The notes: generated from the sequence alone by a model not told the origin. A stretch of 42,877 nucleotides of DNA from Perkinsus olseni (GCA_013115125.1 JABANN010000284.1:1-42877); one strand, 5' to 3'. Numbered from the stretch's first letter, positions 31,425-41,950 are shown. Program-made: numbers and translations.

Positions 31425-32278
31425 ATGATGATGAGGAGAGGATCGTGTGCGCCGATGACGATAAGAAGCCAGATGGACAGGAAAGGTGAGTCGTGGTTGA
31501 ACGCGGCAGCTGATCCTCAGACCCATTGCTCAGCGGAGTGGGTGCGTGGATTGAACCGTCGAGAGGTGCTGGCCCTGCGTAGCTATCTGGAGGCGTGTCT
31601 ACGGCGAGGGAAGGAGGTCACATGGGCAGAGGTATCCGAGGTCGATCCGTGGAAGATACGGGAAGGTGGTGATCTCGATTTCAGTTCATCAAGCACGTCC
31701 CCGCAGCCGTCGACTCTACCAGAGCGTCCGGTGTGGGCCGACAGGAGTTCATCAAGTCCGCGCGGTCCTCTCGTGGGGGTTCCCTCGATAGTAGAAGGGA
31801 TTCCTCAGTGCTTACTGCCGGTGAGAAGGACGGCTCGCAGTTACTCCCAAGTATGATTCCTGGCAGGTGGTGGTGGTGGTGGACCCTTCGACGAGTCGAG
31901 GATGTGGAGCGGCAGAGGTCGTGAGGGCAGTCTCAGGCTTGACGCGTCTACGATGACTAGTAGTCGACGGAGCCCCAACACTCCTGGCGGGCTGGTCTCG
32001 GCTGGGCGGTTCGACAAGCAGGCCTCGGTTAGGAGGGAGACCGCTTTAGGAGCCAGGCTGAGAGAAGAGAATCGTAACGGCAATGGCAGGCTAATGGCAA
32101 AGGTGAGGCTTCCGCTGAGTCAGCGAGATTCTTACTCGCCATCTTCCGGAAGCTGTGGGTCCACAGGCCCTGCATGGTGGACGAGGAAGCCATCCACCTA
32201 GGGCGCATTCCGCGGGAGCATCTACAGGAAGGCGACAGCGAGTGGACAGACAAGAGAGGAGACACAGCAGTCTCGTAG
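31425..32278 (+). CDS. Unknown Ser/Arg-rich protein
   Basis: From an ATG at 31425 (MMMRRGSCAPMTIRSQMDRK) the frame includes the helical stretch EWVRGLNRREVLALRSYLEA, then a long serine-, proline- and arginine-rich part (SSSSTSPQPSTLPERP, later DASTMTSSRRSPNTPGG). A last exon reads FLLAIFRKLWVHRPCMVDEE and IPREHLQEGDSEWTDK, ending with TAG at 32276-32278. At least two introns lie between about 31800 and 32130, but the joints are ambiguous. The mix of a helical N-part, a disordered linker and a conserved-looking C-part suggests a regulatory protein. I do not recognise it. Confidence 0.5.
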
Positions 32279-32617
32279 CTGATACTTCGGTAGTACTGTA
32301 TTGGGGAAAATGGTTTTCTCCGAGTAAGGTCATCAGGTTCACCCTCCTGAAGCAGCTTTTACCCCAGCTGCTAATCGAACGTTCCTGGAGCCACCACCTG
32401 CAGGAGGTAGGAGCCATCGCCGGGACTGGTCGGAGGATGGGGCCTGCTCGTATAGAGCTGCACACCGCAATGAGGGTTGATTATCCCCATCGCCCAGAAC
32501 AGCGTGGTGGGCATCCTCAAGTGGTGGATACCTGGATCGAACCCCCGGCCAATGACAGCTACATTGGCAGTAGGATGGGGGGAGTCGCTGGCCAGGAAAT
32601 CATCTTATCGTGACAGG

Positions 32618-33084
32618 CTATCCCAATGGGCCCGTCCTTTCTGCACCTCTGCTGACCGCTGGGACCGCGGATGGTCCTGGGCCACTCAAGAACGGTGGCA
32701 TCCCGCTGATGTCTCCACTGTAGGCTTCGGGTGGTTGTCGACGTGAGTGTAGCTTGCAGTAGAGCGCGCCATCTCTGTTGTGAAAGCGCGTGATGAAATC
32801 AGCTACTGAGCATCCAAGGTCGCTCTTGCAATCATAGACGATACTCCGGTTCTTTTCTTGCAGCGTGTCCATGACCTCGACTATGTGAGCCTTGCCGCCT
32901 TGAATGCGTTTCAGTTACTCCAGGATTAGCAGCCCGACGACAGCGCCAGTGCTGTCTTCTGGAGCCGCGCCGAGATCAAGTCCCCTCAGCTCATGTGCAT
33001 CCTTGGGACCTCCATCAGTGGCAACCCCTCTCCCTTCTCGAACCTCAGCAGGGGGGTTGTGGCCCTTCATGGGAGCTGTACTCA
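32618..33084 (-). CDS. Coding-like copy of a dispersed repeat
   Basis: ATG at 33084 opens MSTAPMKGHNPPAEVREGRG, continues with DGGPKDAHELRGLDLG and STGAVVGLLILE, and meets a GTAACT donor or TAA near 32915. A second frame, MDTLQEKNRSIVYDCKSDLG then ADFITRFHNRDGALYCKL, runs from 32872. Parts of the first segment recur, degenerate, at 41381-41570 and 42177-42330, so this is a multi-copy sequence, either a small gene family or an element ORF. The 43-nt candidate intron leaves a different phase from the second frame. Function unknown. Confidence 0.4.
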
Positions 33085-33475
33085 TGCCATCGCCGATGGG
33101 GCTGGTCTATCAGCGCGTCCCGTGAAGTATCCGCAAGCGTGAAGCCCAAGCCGCGATAAGTCGTCTGTTGTAAATTTTACCGTACACTGAGTATCCTATC
33201 GTCAATGTAATGCCGTTGCATGTTTCGAATTGAGTCGAAGTGGAAGTGAGTGACTCCATCGTGTAATGAGCTTCAAGCGTCTGATTACGTGCTTGTCATT
33301 GCTGATGGTTGCTGTCTTGCGCTTCCCATCAATGAGTTCTCAGTGGAAGGTCTCCTGGCTCGGGTGGCTGCTGTGTATCGTTATTTTGATGGATTCATCT
33401 AAATTCGCTTCGGAAGTAACTTCCGTAGTGCGGCATCGCCTTTCCCGAAGTATATTCGACCCAGTTTCCATGGCG
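33085..33475. other. No gene seen
   Basis: Unassigned sequence except for a possible extension of the next gene (minus, NILRERRCRTTEVTSEANLD) and an odd-centred palindrome, cggaagt/acttccg, at 33411-33425. Confidence 0.5.
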
Positions 33476-33835
33476 TTACCTGCAAAGAGCATCAGCGGGC
33501 TGCCTACAAAATGGTCCCTCAATTTGGGCCACGAATGAAGGGTTTGGAGATATCGTGATTACTCGAATCCACATGAGAGCGTGATGAATAGAGTCGTTCA
33601 CTACGGTGGAGCTGAGCGAGGCCACGGAACCTTGTTGTACCACCTCGAAGACGAAACGTTTGTTGGCTTCCGGGTTTGCAGGTTCTGGTTCCAAGATCTT
33701 GGTTTGTCCTTCAATTAGCGGTTCGGAGGAAGACGGAATCACCGGACTCTGCAACTGTGCGCCGAGTATGAGAGTCGTGCCGTTGAGAGCCTCACATTGT
33801 AAGGTTGGGGTCCGGTTATGCAGAGTTAGATGCAA
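33476..33835 (-). CDS. Possible coding exon, unknown
   Basis: An open minus-strand frame starts MHLTLHNRTPTLQCEALNGT and continues through EPLIEGQTKILEPEPANPEA and KRFVFEVVQQGSVASLSSTV. The composition looks like an extracellular beta domain, with NRT and NGT glycosylation sites. It reaches a GTAGGC or GTAACG donor near 33480-33515 that could lead into the frame ending at 33340. No signal peptide is visible, so a 5' exon is missing if the gene is real. Confidence 0.4.
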   Translation of the reverse strand: MHLTLHNRTPTLQCEALNGTTLILGAQLQSPVIPSSSEPLIEGQTKILEPEPANPEANKRFVFEVVQQGSVASLSSTVVNDSIHHALMWIRVITISPNPSFVAQIEGPFCRQPADALCR

Positions 33836-34780
33836 CTTGCAGTGTAGCCCGCTACTGTCAAAACTAAAAATCCTACGGATAAAATATAATCCGAAGTATG
33901 GCAGTCAAGTGCGCCACATGCGCGCACACATCGTATGCATGAGCGTGATGCCCTACTCGCACTTCACATCAAGGAGACCTCGTTCGGACGGTATGACGAG
34001 GCTTCGGCTCCAACGCGGACTAGAAGTATATGAGAGTTTGCCCGGAACTCATCAACGCGACTCTCAGGAGGTGTCATTAAGACGATCGAGAATTGACTAC
34101 TGAGGGCGCCTTAGTACGCCTTAGTAAGGCGTAGGCCTTATCGGAGCTCGAGTATACGAAATACTACGGCTACCTACTACGACTCAGAAGTTGGATACTG
34201 CATATGAATAGAAGACTGGCCATGGCTCGGCCCGAGCAAAACACACGTGCTCGTTGTTGCACGCGATCGTCGCATTTAGCGTCGAAAGATAGACAGAAAC
34301 GTAATAGCGAGTAACAACTCACGTCCAGGTGACTTGACAACATCACTTCCCACCAGGAAGTGGCGATCATGGGTGTCTATCGTGGGAAAAACGAGGAAAA
34401 CAAAAAAACGGGGGAAATGGAGGCGCGAGACACCTACCGGCGGCCGTGGTCCGAGCAACGGCACGGCCGTGCGTCCGTAAGGGTCACAGCAACGACGAGA
34501 GCGACCGCCTATGAGCGGAGCTAAAGAGGCAGAGTTAGCTCACCGGCGGTGAGCTGCTCACCTATGATGACAAGATGGTGCCAATGCCATGGCGACATCA
34601 CTGGCAATGAAGGAGGTTCGTAATGGATGAAGTTCACATCGCAAAGAGCTCAGGTGTTGGTCTCGAGGTCTCGCGGCTGTTACCGGAGGCATGGTACAGC
34701 ATGCCATGCGAGCATTGCCAACACACCAATGATACAAGGGTTGTATTATCAACCGGCAAGAGGAGTGGCTTTCACCAAAA
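33836..34780. other. Gene-free stretch with hairpins
   Basis: No convincing exon. An odd-centred palindrome, tacgcctta/taaggcgta, lies at 34115-34133, preceded by a direct copy of the word cgccttagta. Confidence 0.6.
34115..34133. repeat. Odd-centred palindrome, 9-base arms
   Basis: tacgcctta and taaggcgta flank one g. Confidence 0.9.
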
Positions 34781-36472
34781 CTAATAGGTGTGCGAAAAGA
34801 GGAGAAATCGCTTGTGCCATGAGGGGTACCAGAAGAGGAAGCTGATTTGAGCATCGAAGTTCAGCCAACCGGTTAAATGCCACTTCTGTAAGTATTTGTC
34901 GACGGAGACGGCCACGTAGTGGAACGTGATACTAGCACTTGCACTGGGAAAATCGATCGATGCACTTGTGCCGATGCTGCCATTAGCCCGCATGAAGTTA
35001 GCAGGGCCAGCAAGAACATCGAGATTGCTGGTTAAAGTGATCTCAATGATGTTACCGATTGGGTTAGGAAGATGAACCCTGAAATACGCCCAAGCCTCGA
35101 TAGACGCAATACATATGCCGGTGTCAAGATTATAGTTACAATTGCCCGTGGCCTCGACGCATATGGTTACGCTGATGGAGACGCTCGAGCCTAATTTGTA
35201 GACCACCGAGCAGCCATCGCCATTAACTTCGAAGTCAAGGTCAAAATCATCGTACCACATCGTAATATCTACGTCCAAGATTGCCCCACGCTCAGTTCTC
35301 TGGACATTCGGGAAATCTACGTGAAGATACCCGTCAGCATAACTGTCGTTAGCTGCAGAAACCTGAATAGCAATACAGAAGTCTTTGTTACCGTCCCAAG
35401 CCTGGCATCCCTTCGGATACTGGAAGTCAAACGCGACGAGGCGTCGAGAACCAATGTGCCTTCCGAAGTACTTAGCAGCCGCCGATCCAGCTTTGGCGGC
35501 AAAATACGGGATAATTGACGAGGACTTGTGATGCTTGTGATTTTCAACCATGCAGCTGAGTGGATGAGTTTACCAGGGTCGGAAGGTATATGTCCAGAAA
35601 GTAGACTATCAACCGCTGACCCGAAGGTGTCAAGATGCTTCCTTGTGGACCTTAGGCGCCTGGAAGCTCCCTGGTTATGGTGATTACCGATTTCGTACAA
35701 GTAGAAGAGGCGCTCCTTAGCCTGGTCGGCGGACAAAAAGCTGTTATTCTTATGAAAGCGGGTGAAGAGCACTTCCTGATGGTATGCATTTTCATGCATG
35801 CTATTGCTTGCTAGTAGCAAGTTGCTACAAGCTTCAACGGCTTCTCGTCATGCTCGTCCATGAAAAGAGTCCAGGTATCCGGTGCTAGATTAGCGTCGTG
35901 CGCATATGAATGGTTGAAGCCTGTGGCTGGATCGACACCTTTGAAGCCGTACTTCACCCACAAATTCTGCCTCACACCATCATTCTCCACCAGAGAGCCA
36001 TAGGGGGTCCACCCGTCTTCTTCCAGCGACAAGGAATCATCTGCTTTGATATGTAGCTTATGAGCTGGAGGAGGGGCACTTCCGATCAAGTCCGCTTCAC
36101 CGTTCCTGAGACTATGCACAGTAACTAGCTCCGGAGTCGTCGTCGTCATGAAGTACTGATAAGGATAGCTAGGATGAGCTTCAACTTTGGTCTCAGAGTC
36201 TGAGAGTCAGAGTAGTGATGGGTCTGAGACTCAGACCCATCACTACCGACAATCACATGAGACCTGAACATGAGAGACTTGCCGTCTTCCATACCGGGAA
36301 GGGTCAAGCCAGCCGTGTGCGTGGAGATAGACTGGCTGCAAGGTGGTGGTTTCCCCTGTGCATCTTTGAGGCCTTCAACGGAGTAGAGTTTAGTCTCAAG
36401 ATGGAACTCGTAGTGGTGAGAAGCAACAGAGGCTATGGTGACGAAGTTTACCAGGAAGACTGCCGTCCACAT
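34781..36472 (-). pseudogene. Broken paralog of the large secreted protein
   Basis: Aligns along its full length with the intact gene at 38610-40268 (same strand, about 3.8 kb away): a signal peptide MWTAVFLVNFVTIASVAS, LKDAQGKPPPCSQSI, AGLTLPGMEDG, LAPDTWTLFMDEHDEKPLKL, YPKGCQAWDGNKDFCIAI and NPIGNIIEITLTSNLDV all have counterparts. The reading is spread over several frames, with about three breaks, so it appears to be a dead or dying duplicate. One disturbed spot coincides with a 35-base palindrome (36212-36246) that the intact copy lacks. Selective constraint seems to have lasted long, because most segments stay open. Confidence 0.8.
36212..36246. repeat. Odd-centred palindrome with 17-base arms
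   Basis: gtagtgatgggtctgag and its perfect reverse complement flank a single a. The right arm is ancestral, since the intact paralog has tcagacccatcactacc at 40013-40029. The left arm is new. Confidence 0.95.
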
Positions 36473-37185
36473 GAGAGAGTGACGTATCAAGGGAGAACTG
36501 TAGGCAAGCGGTTGCAAAACTTCGATTCGTGACCAGTGCCCATAGCCTTACAATAGCCGAACTCTTCAATCGATCGCGGATGAGTAGGAAAACGCTCATA
36601 CGTGCTTGGTGACGCCAGGTCACCGACATGCCCTGTCTCGCTTATGTGCCTAGACAGCTGCTACGTTATGAGACACCTTAGGCGTGTCTTACTAACAGTA
36701 CGGTCCAAGCATGTAACGAGGATTTTTGCCAAGGGTAACCTTGACCAGATGGGAAGGCAGCAGGTTAGATTCCAACCCTCGCGTGCATGACTGGAGCTCT
36801 GCGGTGTCTTCCGTGATCGGGAATTCTGACTCGAGCCCTCCCAGTGCTGATTCATAGGCCTCATTAACTCCGCAGTTCTCCGGGTGCTACTGACCCCGGG
36901 TGAGATGCCATTAAAGGAATCGTACTCGGTGATTTGCGAGGAATCCCACCGCCGCAGCGCGCGTGCCACACATGCACTATCATGACAACGTAGTGACGAC
37001 TATAGTGGACGCTATGTAACAGCTACAGCCGGATTCAGTAATATTCAGCTGTTAGACTATCGTCGCTGCACCACCTTCACTGCTACCGCCTACCATTAGT
37101 ATCAGATAACTGTGCGACCTCATTCTGTGCCTTGTTGCGTGCCTCTATTGACTCTTAACCGAAGGCTTCTTCAAGGTGCAGAAGG

Positions 37186-37216
37186 CGGCTTTCTGAAAGC
37201 CGGGCTTTCAAAGCCC
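37186..37216. repeat. Two adjacent odd-centred palindromes
   Basis: cggctttc/gaaagccg around one t runs directly into gggcttt/aaagccc around one c. Confidence 0.9.
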
Positions 37217-37848
37217 CATGAGTATACGTGCTACACTAAGCTTAGCTGAGTAAGCTACAGTCTATATATAGCCTATAGATCACATCGGCGAAATTCGAGG
37301 GGGACTCAATCTCCTCAAGACTGTTTAACCTTTCTTCGAGCCCCGTCTCGAATTGCCACACTGTACTGAGTTATGGTGCACGCAGAGCGCCCGCTCAATT
37401 GCGAAGCTGTTGTGACTGCTGCTCTCTCCGATCGATCCCAGTCCTAGGCTCCCAGGTGGTGGAGCTCTTCGACTATAGGGAGGAACCCGCGAGCTTAATA
37501 GAAGGCAGGAGGGCCTGCTTCTAGGATATTGATGTTGCCGATAAGGCCCTATCGGAGGAGCCGTGCCAGCACGGTGACTGAGGCGGCGATACCGAAGCAG
37601 CACCAATCGTACTGTACCATAGCTTACTAAAGGAGTCTGGAGTTACAGCGTTGCTTTTACAATCATAACCAGGTGAGTGGTGACGCCCGCGCTGTCATAG
37701 AACGAGTGACTACTCAACCTTTCACGACGGAGTGGCAGAGCTCGCTCAGCTAAGCCGTTAACTCGAGGCAGCCAGCGGGGAATACCCAGTGCGCTCGAGT
37801 TATCCCGGCTCAAATTACTATCCCAAAAAGGGCTTTCGCGCATAACTG

Positions 37849-37870
37849 ACTAAGGGTCCCTTAGTAAGGG
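37849..37870. repeat. Overlapping odd-centred palindromes sharing an arm
   Basis: actaaggg/cccttagt around one t shares its right arm with ccctta/taaggg around one g. Confidence 0.9.
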
Positions 37871-38609
37871 AGTCTGCCGATCAGCTTCAGTAAATTCGTT
37901 TGCTGTGGGGACCGGTTTTATTCCGCCTTGGCTGAAGAGAAATAGTTCGTGCGTACACATGCGCGCACGAACACTCGAGATGATCCGAGTTAACGATCGA
38001 AAAGATTGGGATGATCGCAATGAACTTCCTAGTCAATATCATCATTTACAACACCAGAACAACTTTTCATGCCAAGGGCGACGAAACAAAGTAAATCTAG
38101 CCGTTGGTTGTATGAATGCTCAGACGACCGAAATAGTTTTCCTCACGGCTCTCAGAATCTGAAGCTCCACCTGAAGTTCGTCGCCGTCGAAGCCCGCAAT
38201 GGCGAAAATGGATTCAACCATGACTCTACAGACCGGACAACAGACCAGTTAGGACTGTTGCAGCAGAGCAACACATATCGAACAGATGCAAGGTTTGCCT
38301 TGCTTTGACATCACTTCTAACGAGAACGGAGACTACGGCGGACTATCAGCCGAACCCCAGTACTGTACTGCCAGTACTACTGACAGCGCACATAGAAATA
38401 GTATAGCACAAAAAAAAGGAGTTTACCTATGTTGATGAGGCAGCGTCAGTGCGACACTGGGATAACGAAAAAAAAGTTACATGGTAACCAACTGTGAGAA
38501 ATACCCAACCAATAACCATCAGAACCAACCACAGGCTCGCCGAAGGCTTCGCGATCCATGCTTTAATAGCATTGTTATGTGAGATAAAAGATAGAAAGCA
38601 TCAGGCAGA

Positions 38610-40268
38610 CTAAGTTGAGTAGGACCAGAGGGTATAGGTTTCTCCCCATGTTGGACTGAAGAAGGGCGTGCTGACTTTGGCTGAGAGACGCACATTTGAA
38701 GACATCTGCCACTTGCCCAGGTTGTTATCGACAGTAACGGCCAAGATGTCCAACTTGATACTAGCGCTTGCTATTCCGGCGGCATCGGCACTGGTGCCAA
38801 TGTTACCATAAGCCCTAACGTGATTGTTATTACCAGCATTGCACTCGATTTTACTATCTATGGTGACATCAATGATGTTGCCAACCACAGGCAACGTAAT
38901 ACCGAAAGTAACCGAGGCAGGTATATACGCAGAGAAGGTAAAAGCCTTGTCGTCGTACTCTGCGTCACCGTCAGCTTCCAGGCAAACAGTTACGGAGATT
39001 GCAACACTTCCTCCTAACTGGAAGACCAGTGCGCAGCCCGAGGCCTCCACATAGAGGTCGAGAGCCAAGTTCCCACTTTCCAGTTCGAGCGAAAGCTCGA
39101 CGGTCAGAGAAAGTTGCGCTGTACGACCCTTCTTTTTGACATCGGGGAGCTGCATATCCAGGTCGAGAGTGGCAAACGATGATAACAAACTCGCATCGAG
39201 CGTAATAGTTGTACATAACCCGTCCATATCGTCACTTTCTGCGCATCCTTTCGGGTACTGATATTCGAGTAGCTGCCGTGGAGGATTTTTCAGCCGTTCG
39301 AAGTACACAGAAGCCGCAGTTCCATCTTCGACGGTGAAATAAGGGATCACTTGAGAGGATCGTAGATGGCGGCGTGACAGCCAGCTGGCCGAATCGGCAA
39401 GAGAGTCAGGGTCGGAGGGTATGTGGCCAGAGAGTAGACTTTCGCGCATCGCCGAGAAGGTCCCACCCTGCTGTTCTGCCGTAGTAGCACCACTGGCAGA
39501 CATCGGGGCTCCACCAGTATTGATCTGGTACAAGTCGTAGAAGCGCTGGTGTGCCTGCTCTGAGGGCATAAAACCATCCTTTTTCTCGAAGTTCGTAATA
39601 GTCATCTCCTGGTGGATCGCATGGCCATGCATAGCGTTGGTAGCAACAATCTTCAAGGGCTTCTCGTTATTCCTATCCATGTAAAGGTTCCAGGTATCCG
39701 GTGCTAGATTAGCCATGTAGATAAAGGTATAGTTGAACCCTGAGGAGTGGTCTACACCTTGAAAGCTTTTCTTCACCCACTCATTCACTCTCACGCCATC
39801 CTTCTCCATGGCCCCACGGAAGGTCCACCCGTCGTCTTCCAGTGACATGGAATCAGATGCACTGATAGGTAGAGTATCAGCAGCCTCAGAAGCAACACTC
39901 CCAATGAAGACAGCTTCGCCATTGATCAGACGTTCCATGGTAACCGAGCTCTCACTTGAGGTTCTCATGAAATACTGGTAAGGATAGCTAGGATGGGCTT
40001 CTACTGTGGTTTCAGACCCATCACTACCGATCATCACGTGAGATTTAGTGGTAAGAGCGCCATCATCCATACCGGGAAGGGTCAGGCCGGCAGTCTTGGT
40101 AGCGATGGACTGGCTGCAAGGTGGTGGCCTCCCTTGTGCATCTCGAAGACCTTCGATGCAGTAACGTCTAGTCTCCAGCTGGTATTCGTAGTAGTGATAG
40201 GCCTTGTCGGGAGTACCCGCAACGGAGCCCACAAAGAGAAAGCTTCCAGAGAGGAGAGTCGTCCACAT
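38610..40268 (-). CDS. Large secreted protein, intact copy, unknown family
   Basis: A single-exon frame of 552 residues if started at the ATG at 40268, which gives the signal peptide MWTTLLSGSFLFVGSVAG; the broken paralog has the same start. An ATG at 40424 would add 52 residues ahead of the signal and is unlikely. The N-terminal half carries YEYQLETRRYCIEGLRDAQG and LAPDTWNLYMDRNNEKPLKI. The middle has YPKGCAESDDMDGLCTTITL. The C-terminal half is a series of alternating hydrophobic strands (LALDLYVEASGCALVFQLGG, SVAISVTVCLEADG), suggesting a beta-sandwich domain. No membrane helix follows the signal, so it is probably exported. It lacks introns, unlike most neighbours. Confidence 0.82.
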   Translation of the reverse strand: MWTTLLSGSFLFVGSVAGTPDKAYHYYEYQLETRRYCIEGLRDAQGRPPPCSQSIATKTAGLTLPGMDDGALTTKSHVMIGSDGSETTVEAHPSYPYQYFMRTSSESSVTMERLINGEAVFIGSVASEAADTLPISASDSMSLEDDGWTFRGAMEKDGVRVNEWVKKSFQGVDHSSGFNYTFIYMANLAPDTWNLYMDRNNEKPLKIVATNAMHGHAIHQEMTITNFEKKDGFMPSEQAHQRFYDLYQINTGGAPMSASGATTAEQQGGTFSAMRESLLSGHIPSDPDSLADSASWLSRRHLRSSQVIPYFTVEDGTAASVYFERLKNPPRQLLEYQYPKGCAESDDMDGLCTTITLDASLLSSFATLDLDMQLPDVKKKGRTAQLSLTVELSLELESGNLALDLYVEASGCALVFQLGGSVAISVTVCLEADGDAEYDDKAFTFSAYIPASVTFGITLPVVGNIIDVTIDSKIECNAGNNNHVRAYGNIGTSADAAGIASASIKLDILAVTVDNNLGKWQMSSNVRLSAKVSTPFFSPTWGETYTLWSYST

Positions 40269-40967
40269 GGATGGGTGATACTTCGAAAGAAAACTGATGA
40301 GACTGCGCAAGCCAATCGAAAGCTTCGATTCGTCGCCAATCCGTACCATAGCTGAACTCGTCATATCGATCGGAAGGAGCAGGTGGATGTTTCCGCGTAC
40401 CTGTTGACACTCAGTGTCTCCCAACCGATTTCAAGTCTCCAACCCTCCAGAAAGGATCGGGGCCTTTGATTGGCCACCTTGCGGATTGGCAATGCTCTTC
40501 ATTTTCAAGCTTCTCAGTTTTTGCCAGGAAAGTCTCAGCCTGCGACTGCTTCATGCAATACTGGAGATTCCGAACTCCTGTCTGCTGGAGCAATGGACGA
40601 CTTGCAATCCTGGACGTAGGTGCCTTGTTCCTTCCGAAGAGTTTTTCGGACACTTCCACAGAGCAGAGATGAAGGCGTGGGTGAGGTTTTGTGCCCGAGT
40701 TCGCCAAGTTCCAAGTTAGCAATTGGATTGGTCTGGCATTGACTTGGTTTTTCTGGCTGCTGCCAGCGGCCCGCTGGCGCCATCAACTGTCTCCTTGGGC
40801 GTTGTCCCTGACGGTCTGCTCCAAGGGCTCACATGTACCGTACACGAGCAGGCTACTTCAGTGTTGTGGAGAGTGTTGGTGGATTCCTATTCTCCTTGGA
40901 TGCAACATATGTGACTGACGAGGTCTAGCGTTTAAAGTTGGTCTGATAAGCTGGGATAGGCTCGAGG
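40269..40967. other. Upstream region of the secreted gene, nothing firm
   Basis: A minus frame around 40411-40560 reads ETFLAKTEKLENEEHCQSAR, which looks coding but has no clear partner exon. The plus frames through 40914 have no motif. Confidence 0.35.
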
Positions 40968-41023
40968 GACACTGTCCCTGGGACAGTGTCAAAGGCGCGA
41001 CGCGCCGAATTGGTATTACCAAT
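40968..41023. repeat. Three consecutive odd-centred palindromes
   Basis: gacactgtccc/gggacagtgtc around t (40968-40990), ggcgcg/cgcgcc around a (40994-41006) and attggta/taccaat around t (41009-41023) stand almost back to back, separated by three and two bases. Confidence 0.95.
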
Positions 41024-41168
41024 GATGCGCTTCGCTCCGCTGTGCTCGAGACGAGACAAATAACAAGATTTGGATTGGTCAGTAGTAGTACTACTACTAC
41101 TTACTAGTTAGTAATCTTGTTAGGGGGGAGGATGATGCGCTTCGATCCGCTGTGCTCGAGACGAGACA
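41022..41168 (+). repeat. 37-base direct repeats flanking a foldback
   Basis: The 37-base word beginning atgatgcgcttcg and ending cgagacgagaca occurs at 41022-41058 and 41132-41168 with one mismatch. Between them lies a foldback with outer arms taacaagatt (41061-41070) and aatcttgtta (41113-41122) and an inner agtagtagt/actactact core. This layout resembles a small element with duplicated flanks, or a local duplication. Confidence 0.8.
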
Positions 41169-41380
41169 CTTCCTTCATGGATTTACATGGCTTTAGATGA
41201 TTTAGTACGTCTCTCCCTGTGTGTTGAGTCCTATGTCACCAGATACACCCGAATGGCACAACAAACAAGATGCATGTACTCACCATTGTGAGAAGTCCTC
41301 GTTGTCGGCGAGTCACTACGACACTATGAAGATTTCTGGTTTGATTTGAGTTTGAGTTTACCCAACTCAGCAGAGCGCTC

Positions 41381-41950
41381 AACAACCATTACTCCACATA
41401 ATTCAATGCAGGCGCAGCAGCCCGACGACAGCGCCAGTGCTACCGTTTGCGGCCCCGAGTCGAGTCCTCTCAAGTTGAGAGTCTCAACTTATAATATAAG
41501 TCTTATATGCATTCTTTGGTCTTCCATTCGTGGCAACCAAAGGCTTCAACTCCTCTTAACTTCAGATCACCAGCGGAAAGTTTGTGGTTTGTAGGCGAGC
41601 GAACTCTTATCGTTTAACGATAATCGTTAGAGCAGTATTGAATTGTAAGTATTTTTGACGAAAACACTAAGTGTCCTCGTCGCACACTCTACGGTACTGC
41701 CACATTCGTCGTGAGTTATGGTTCATGAACTCATCTCATCAGCTCCAGTGAGTTCGATCAGTGCGTATGAGAGACCTACGACGTAAGTGGGCCGTAAGGC
41801 ATATAAGCCCAGGGGCCTGAGAAGCATCCGACATAATATCACGTCGATATTGATCATTTATTTGGTGTGCATCACAACTTCTGATGCGGACAGTGATTTT
41901 TGCTGGTACTGGCACCACTTTGATCGTTCACGCTCCACAGACTGTCGACG
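41381..41950 (+). repeat. Tandem repeat unit, copy 1
   Basis: Shares with copy 2, in the same order: accattactcc-cataattcaat, cgccagtgctacc, tattgaattgtaagtat, ttcatgaactca, catcacaacttctgat and actttgatc-ttcacgct. The first 190 bases are a degenerate version of the coding-like sequence at 32926-33050 in the same orientation. Palindromes at 41472-41501 and 41625-41639 occur only in this copy. Confidence 0.8.
41472..41501. repeat. Overlapping odd-centred palindromes gained in copy 1
   Basis: aagttgaga/tctcaactt around one g overlaps acttata/tataagt around one a. The homologous positions at 33 kb and 42.3 kb lack this insert. Confidence 0.85.

Larger units (their letters stand above)
36473..38609. 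other. 2.1 kb without a recognisable gene
   Basis: Scattered short open frames lack motifs and splice logic. Notable items are paired palindromes at 37186-37216 and 37849-37870, an even palindrome ctaagcttag near 37236, and A-rich runs near 38410 and 38470. Confidence 0.6.

Noticed and set aside
32525-32600. B-box-like GGTTCGATCC on the minus strand
   Set aside because: No T-stem pairing, no proper A box and no acceptor stem.
36212-37870. CRISPR-like or transcription-terminator reading of the many palindromes
   Set aside because: No regular spacers or conserved repeat unit; the sequences differ from site to site, and the host is eukaryotic.
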